Below are positions 22,301 to 24,107 of a DNA stretch of 24,107 nt, one piece after another; position 1 is the stretch's first letter; each line of letters begins with the position of its first letter. Under the pieces are notes generated by a model. It saw only the letters and a list, made by a program, of their open reading frames with translations, ran no database searches and had not been told where the DNA came from. A program made the position numbers and the translations under genes. The stretch is from JABDDM01 sp038240295 (lineage in GTDB: Bacteria; Bacteroidota; Ignavibacteria; Palsa-1295): the NCBI GenBank assembly GCA_038240295.1, contig JBBSDW010000031.1, positions 1 through 24,107 on the forward strand, given 5' to 3'.

Positions 22301-23344
22301 CGCGTGACCAATGGGGCATGTGACAGTGCGATCAGGATCCCAATTCGAGCAGTCACCACGAAACAGCCAATCGCATTCAGCGTGGCAGCACTCGACTTTG
22401 GCAGCGTTCATGTCGATAGTTGCGTCACGGACTCGATTCTTATCGCGAACCCCTGTGGGCCGGCGGTTGTGCTTTTGCCGCTCCAGCCTTCTGCGCCGTT
22501 TGCCATTGTTGATCCCACAGCAACGTTTAGTTTGCAGAGCGGTGCAACGAAGTGGATCTTCTATCGCTACTGTCCACAGACTGTAGGTCGCGATTCAACT
22601 GAGGCCGTGTTCGTTGAAGGCATTGACACATTTCGAATTAGACTCGTCGGGGTTTCAACGGCTCCCGAGCGTGTGCAACGCTCCGTTTTTCGGATTTCAC
22701 GTCAAGTAATGAGCGCCGGGTTTCCACAAGCAATCACCTTCTATCTCGATTCGTTGGTTGCATTGCAGGCCTTGACCTCCGTTACAGGGACCCTCAAATA
22801 TGATCCGGCGCTCCTATTGCCCCAATCGGCTATGCCAAATGCTGGAATCTCGCTTACAGGTAATGAATCCTCACCTGGAAGTTATGATTTCGCGCTAACA
22901 GGGCTCATCAAACCAGGACCGCTGTTTAAGCTCACGGTGCTGCCCTTGCTTGCTGCTGTCGATTCCACGCTTTTGTCGGCGCAAAATCTTGTGATCGCAC
23001 CCGCAATTCCCGATACTGTTGTCGACGGAGGGGTTCGTGTTATCGACTGCGGTAATTTGAGCGGGAATGTGTCGATCGCAGGGGACTATGTGCTCCACAC
23101 AGTTATGCCGAACCCGGCGTCCGACGCCATAACGATCAGCTTCAGTCTGGGTACATCAGGGACAGTTATTGTTGATATTCTCGATGTAACCGGAGCGAAG
23201 GTGGCTACGATCGGGGGCATATCTTTTTCGGCCGGCGAGCACCAGTTGACCGCGGAGATTTCCACGTTCGCGAGCGGTCTCCACTTTGTTCGGATAGAAA
23301 GCGGGGGGTGGACGAAAGAAGCTGGATTTCTGATTCTTAAATAG
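19367..23344 (+). CDS. Giant T9SS cargo: IPT-like, glycine-rich, five HYDIN/ASH-like repeats, cohesin-like and type A sorting domain
   Basis: A 1325-residue secreted protein. GTG 19367 shares its G with the TAG of the OmpA gene. Signal peptide 1-30 (cleavage FA|Q). Order: IPT/TIG-like domain (about 31-135); a glycine-rich block (about 220-470) with runs of five or six Gly, similar to Gly-rich domains followed by 'GGGGSGG-ILF' strands; a linker; five repeats of about 95-100 residues beginning near 602, 703, 798, 898 and 1003 (SLDFG, ILSFG, TLDLG, PFDFG, ALDFG), as in HYDIN/ASH or choice-of-anchor-D domains; a cohesin-like domain (about 1104-1224, TGTLKYDPALLLP); and a C-terminal T9SS type A domain from about 1243 (PNPASDAITISFSL to AGFLILK). 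It is likely exported through the T9SS and fixed to the cell surface. Adhesion is inferred. No catalytic site was seen. Confidence 0.93.
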   Translation: MRKDHHSNRSLAKSFLALMAILLWHEASFAQIQIADMRPDAASPGMTIALELLAPASLANNFGTDGLAPAQTSIVFENPQDTNRVIVGPIVTSWNGRLMQVPLIIVPNASIGPLAFHVQVGSRVSQSDTFSIVRPSAPISIFGGAILGVAPFAAGLTKGNTMVVQSISLSGSPASGTSYFFSTADSSAAGNRRFLPITLLSEGPITIDGCQLSLDADTNLNGGPGGGGGGHGNSGTGGAGYTGGGSDSLASVSNVGTGGPPSDTAGGNSITGVLGGGTDSQEDQGGGGGTGFPFGTSGKSGAKSDSSRAGGYGGASAGGELGQVRAYGGGGGGFATSGSNGGGIGSNGGRANGGRFLVPLSGGSGGGAGNALNQVLTAGSGGGGGGAIAIIGFSTMIIKNGVITANGANGTAGQSIAAGGGGGSGGGILFDVRRGVMESNSEIDVFGGLAGPGGTVEYGGGAGGIGKLRIDGRSFGCPNCRTSGSLTQGPSIDPIDTNVTHTAVRITGYSEDSATLTDSLRVYYRSRHSNWLSIGTIRTLQTGHRIWSVTLPEVHDSVLYAVAFAKVNSPRTAAYDQDPQWLLSHISIARVVHRPSPYVKTGSDSLDFGCIRAGTCKIGSLHISNLSEIGARIDSVQIDDGLHFTSLALLPKSLASFVNDSIALQFCPRAPGSYRTVLRIFSNDTVRVVTLTGCGLPLDDRIVVSPRILSFGRKPVGRCDSLQITISSVGSDTSVVHLLSILPPPFAWDVVTDSIILAPGASRTLSVRFCPTDTLFVREVIGVNSDSIVLTGKGTESILSFRDTLDLGAVCLGSCISRSIRIRNIGNDTATILAISGVDSTLHFAPDLPIRILPSDSLGLTVTECPNSVGTFASSWKISTADSTYHLVLRWRARKIALGTAPFDFGILCSDRTAMASIPIANLSLDSLTILDAALATGREFTIGKGPSPSLLGTNDTSICTVRFGTALIGSFFDTLIVRVTNGACDSAIRIPIRAVTTKQPIAFSVAALDFGSVHVDSCVTDSILIANPCGPAVVLLPLQPSAPFAIVDPTATFSLQSGATKWIFYRYCPQTVGRDSTEAVFVEGIDTFRIRLVGVSTAPERVQRSVFRISRQVMSAGFPQAITFYLDSLVALQALTSVTGTLKYDPALLLPQSAMPNAGISLTGNESSPGSYDFALTGLIKPGPLFKLTVLPLLAAVDSTLLSAQNLVIAPAIPDTVVDGGVRVIDCGNLSGNVSIAGDYVLHTVMPNPASDAITISFSLGTSGTVIVDILDVTGAKVATIGGISFSAGEHQLTAEISTFASGLHFVRIESGGWTKEAGFLILK
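20028..20780 (+). repeat. Glycine-codon-rich low-complexity tract inside the T9SS cargo gene
   Basis: Runs of GGC/GGA/GGT codons, including four separate GGCGGCGGCGG-type tracts at about 20040, 20220, 20348 and 20458. They code for repeated Gly5-6 clusters. The mixed glycine codons point to selection for glycine and not to recent triplet expansion. Confidence 0.8.
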
Positions 23345-23703
23345 CTGCGAGCAGGTTGATGAGCAAGGAAGTCATCACCGGCGGTGAAAATGGGATCCCC
23401 CCAACTTTTCAATGTGCTGCGCGACCTGAATTTCTTCGTATATTTATGATCAATTCTTCCTCTCCTATTGTTGGGGACGGCTGGAATATCAAAAATTTTT
23501 TGGGAAAGAGACGTAACATTCCTCGGAATTGGCGTGTCATCCCTAAGAATCCTTGGCTCATTTTCGTACGATAATGGGCTGAACGCGGCAGAAAATGCTC
23601 TTTTTAGGGCAAAATCGGCAGATTTAGTTTGCAGTTCAGTGCAGGCTGCGCGGTTCAGAGTTGTTGTTTTTTTTATTTATTCATTCATTCTAATTCACAA
23701 GCT
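23345..23703. other. 359-base non-coding region before the last gene
   Basis: No gene is supported here. It has two weak inverted repeats: TCACC-GGC-GGTGA at 23375-23387 and GGCTCATT with AATGGGCT at 23555-23580 (loop of ten), neither with a T-run. A T-rich leader (T-run, then TTTATTTATTCATTCATTC, 23667-23690) directly precedes the start codon of the last gene. Its promoter is probably near 23600-23631. Confidence 0.5.
23600..23631 (+). promoter_or_regulatory. Possible promoter of the last gene
   Basis: TTAGTTTG at 23624-23631 is close to the Bacteroidetes -7 consensus TAnnTTTG (one important base differs), and a CTTTTTAG T-run lies about 20 bases upstream where the -33 element would be. The match is weak. 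A T-rich leader of about 70 bases would follow. Confidence 0.3.
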
Positions 23704-24107
23704 ATGAGAAAACTCTACGCTTTTTTATTGTGCACCATGGTGCTCTTGGCCTTCGGGGTCACGACATCAAGTGCGCAGACGTACACACTGAGTAACTATC
23801 TCGTGCGTACCAGCGCGAGTAACTGGCAGCCGATCACAGGAACTGACATTTCTGAGCTCTATGGCGGCGGTTATTCGTACAACTACTACTACGTATCGAA
23901 TGAGATCACACTGCCGTTCAACTTTCGGTACGTGAACAAGGTGACCAACAAAGTCAAGGTCACCGCAAATGGAAGTGTAATCATGGGAGGCTCTGCCACC
24001 TGGAACGATAACCTCACCTACAACTACGGCGGTTATTCGGGCAACGAAATGTACAGCCCGATGCAGGATTATTATACTCTGTATGGCTGGAACTACGGAT
24101 ACAATCC
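23704..24107 (+). CDS. Tyrosine-rich secreted protein, N-terminal part (3' partial)
   Basis: The frame opens at ATG 23704 and runs off the window after 134 residues. It has a clean Sec signal peptide (MRKLYAFLLCTMVLLAFGVT, cleavage SSA|Q). The mature part is rich in Tyr (18 of about 110 residues), Asn, Gly and Ser (GGGYSYNYYYVSNE, LTYNYGGYSGNEMYSPM). The EITLPFNFRYVNKVTNKVKV segment, followed by TANGSVIMGG, matches the start of a beta-sandwich domain common in T9SS cargos ('lpF-F-y ... v-v-NG-i-fg'). The C-terminal sorting domain, if any, is outside the window. AAC is used 11 times and AAT three times, suggesting strong expression. It lies downstream of the other T9SS cargo but with its own probable promoter. 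Confidence 0.85.
   Translation, partial: MRKLYAFLLCTMVLLAFGVTTSSAQTYTLSNYLVRTSASNWQPITGTDISELYGGGYSYNYYYVSNEITLPFNFRYVNKVTNKVKVTANGSVIMGGSATWNDNLTYNYGGYSGNEMYSPMQDYYTLYGWNYGYN

Noticed and set aside
23375..23580. Weak inverted repeats after the T9SS cargo gene
   Set aside because: TCACC-GGC-GGTGA and the GGCTCATT/AATGGGCT pair have short arms and no T-run, so they are not called as terminators.
1..24107. CRISPR arrays, tRNA/rRNA genes, insertion sequences and phage genes
   Set aside because: I looked for regular repeat-spacer structure, cloverleaf-like segments, transposase or integrase motifs and terminal repeats and found none that could be supported.

Overview
The window looks like a chromosomal segment from a Gram-negative member of the Bacteroidota/Chlorobi superphylum, most likely an Ignavibacteria or Kapabacteria-type lineage. 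This rests on several features seen in the sequence. There is a type IX secretion (T9SS) C-terminal sorting domain at the end of a 1325-residue secreted protein. Many proteins carry lipoprotein or Sec signal peptides. A lipoprotein with SbsA-type Ig domains has the PPGGPEDKTPP start common in Bacteroidetes. There is a bacillithiol-type deacetylase, OmpA proteins with PD40 propellers, and little use of strong Shine-Dalgarno sites. The exact lineage is an inference. No tRNA, rRNA, CRISPR array, transposase or phage gene was seen.

Layout. 1-3548 (+): the 3' end of a WD40-like-repeat protein, a small secreted protein with a possible BamE-like motif, a GalE-like sugar epimerase, and an Ig-domain lipoprotein, closely spaced and probably co-transcribed. 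3579-4249 (-): a beta-barrel lipoprotein whose signal peptide and barrel lie in different frames (apparent one-base indel), preceded by a doubtful small membrane ORF (4301-4543) whose upstream end resembles the start of the barrel gene. 4695-6988 (+): an APC amino-acid permease and the deacetylase bshB1. 7078-10830 (+): a three-gene envelope operon (PorE-like PD40-CRD-OmpA lipoprotein, barrel lipoprotein, small lipoprotein) closed by a bidirectional terminator shared with the convergent HU gene (10919-11194, -).

11477-14497 (-): a large outer-membrane barrel and, upstream of it, a DUF92/VTE6-family membrane protein. 14614-16800 (+): a gamma-carbonic-anhydrase-like protein, then an ECF sigma factor and its likely membrane-bound anti-sigma partner. 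This sigma/anti-sigma unit is unusually rich in inverted repeats before, between and after its genes. 17238-23344 (+): a barrel protein with two OmpA-like domains overlaps by one base a giant T9SS cargo that has a glycine-rich core and five cysteine-paired HYDIN/ASH-like repeats. 23704-end (+): the start of a tyrosine-rich secreted protein.

Taken together the region is mainly a cell-envelope locus: peptidoglycan-tethered OmpA proteins, barrels, surface lipoproteins, a T9SS cargo and an envelope-type sigma/anti-sigma switch. The most interesting parts are the OmpA-barrel/T9SS-cargo pair, the PorE-like operon, the hairpin-rich sigma operon and the frameshifted barrel lipoprotein. No defence system or clear mobile element was recognised.
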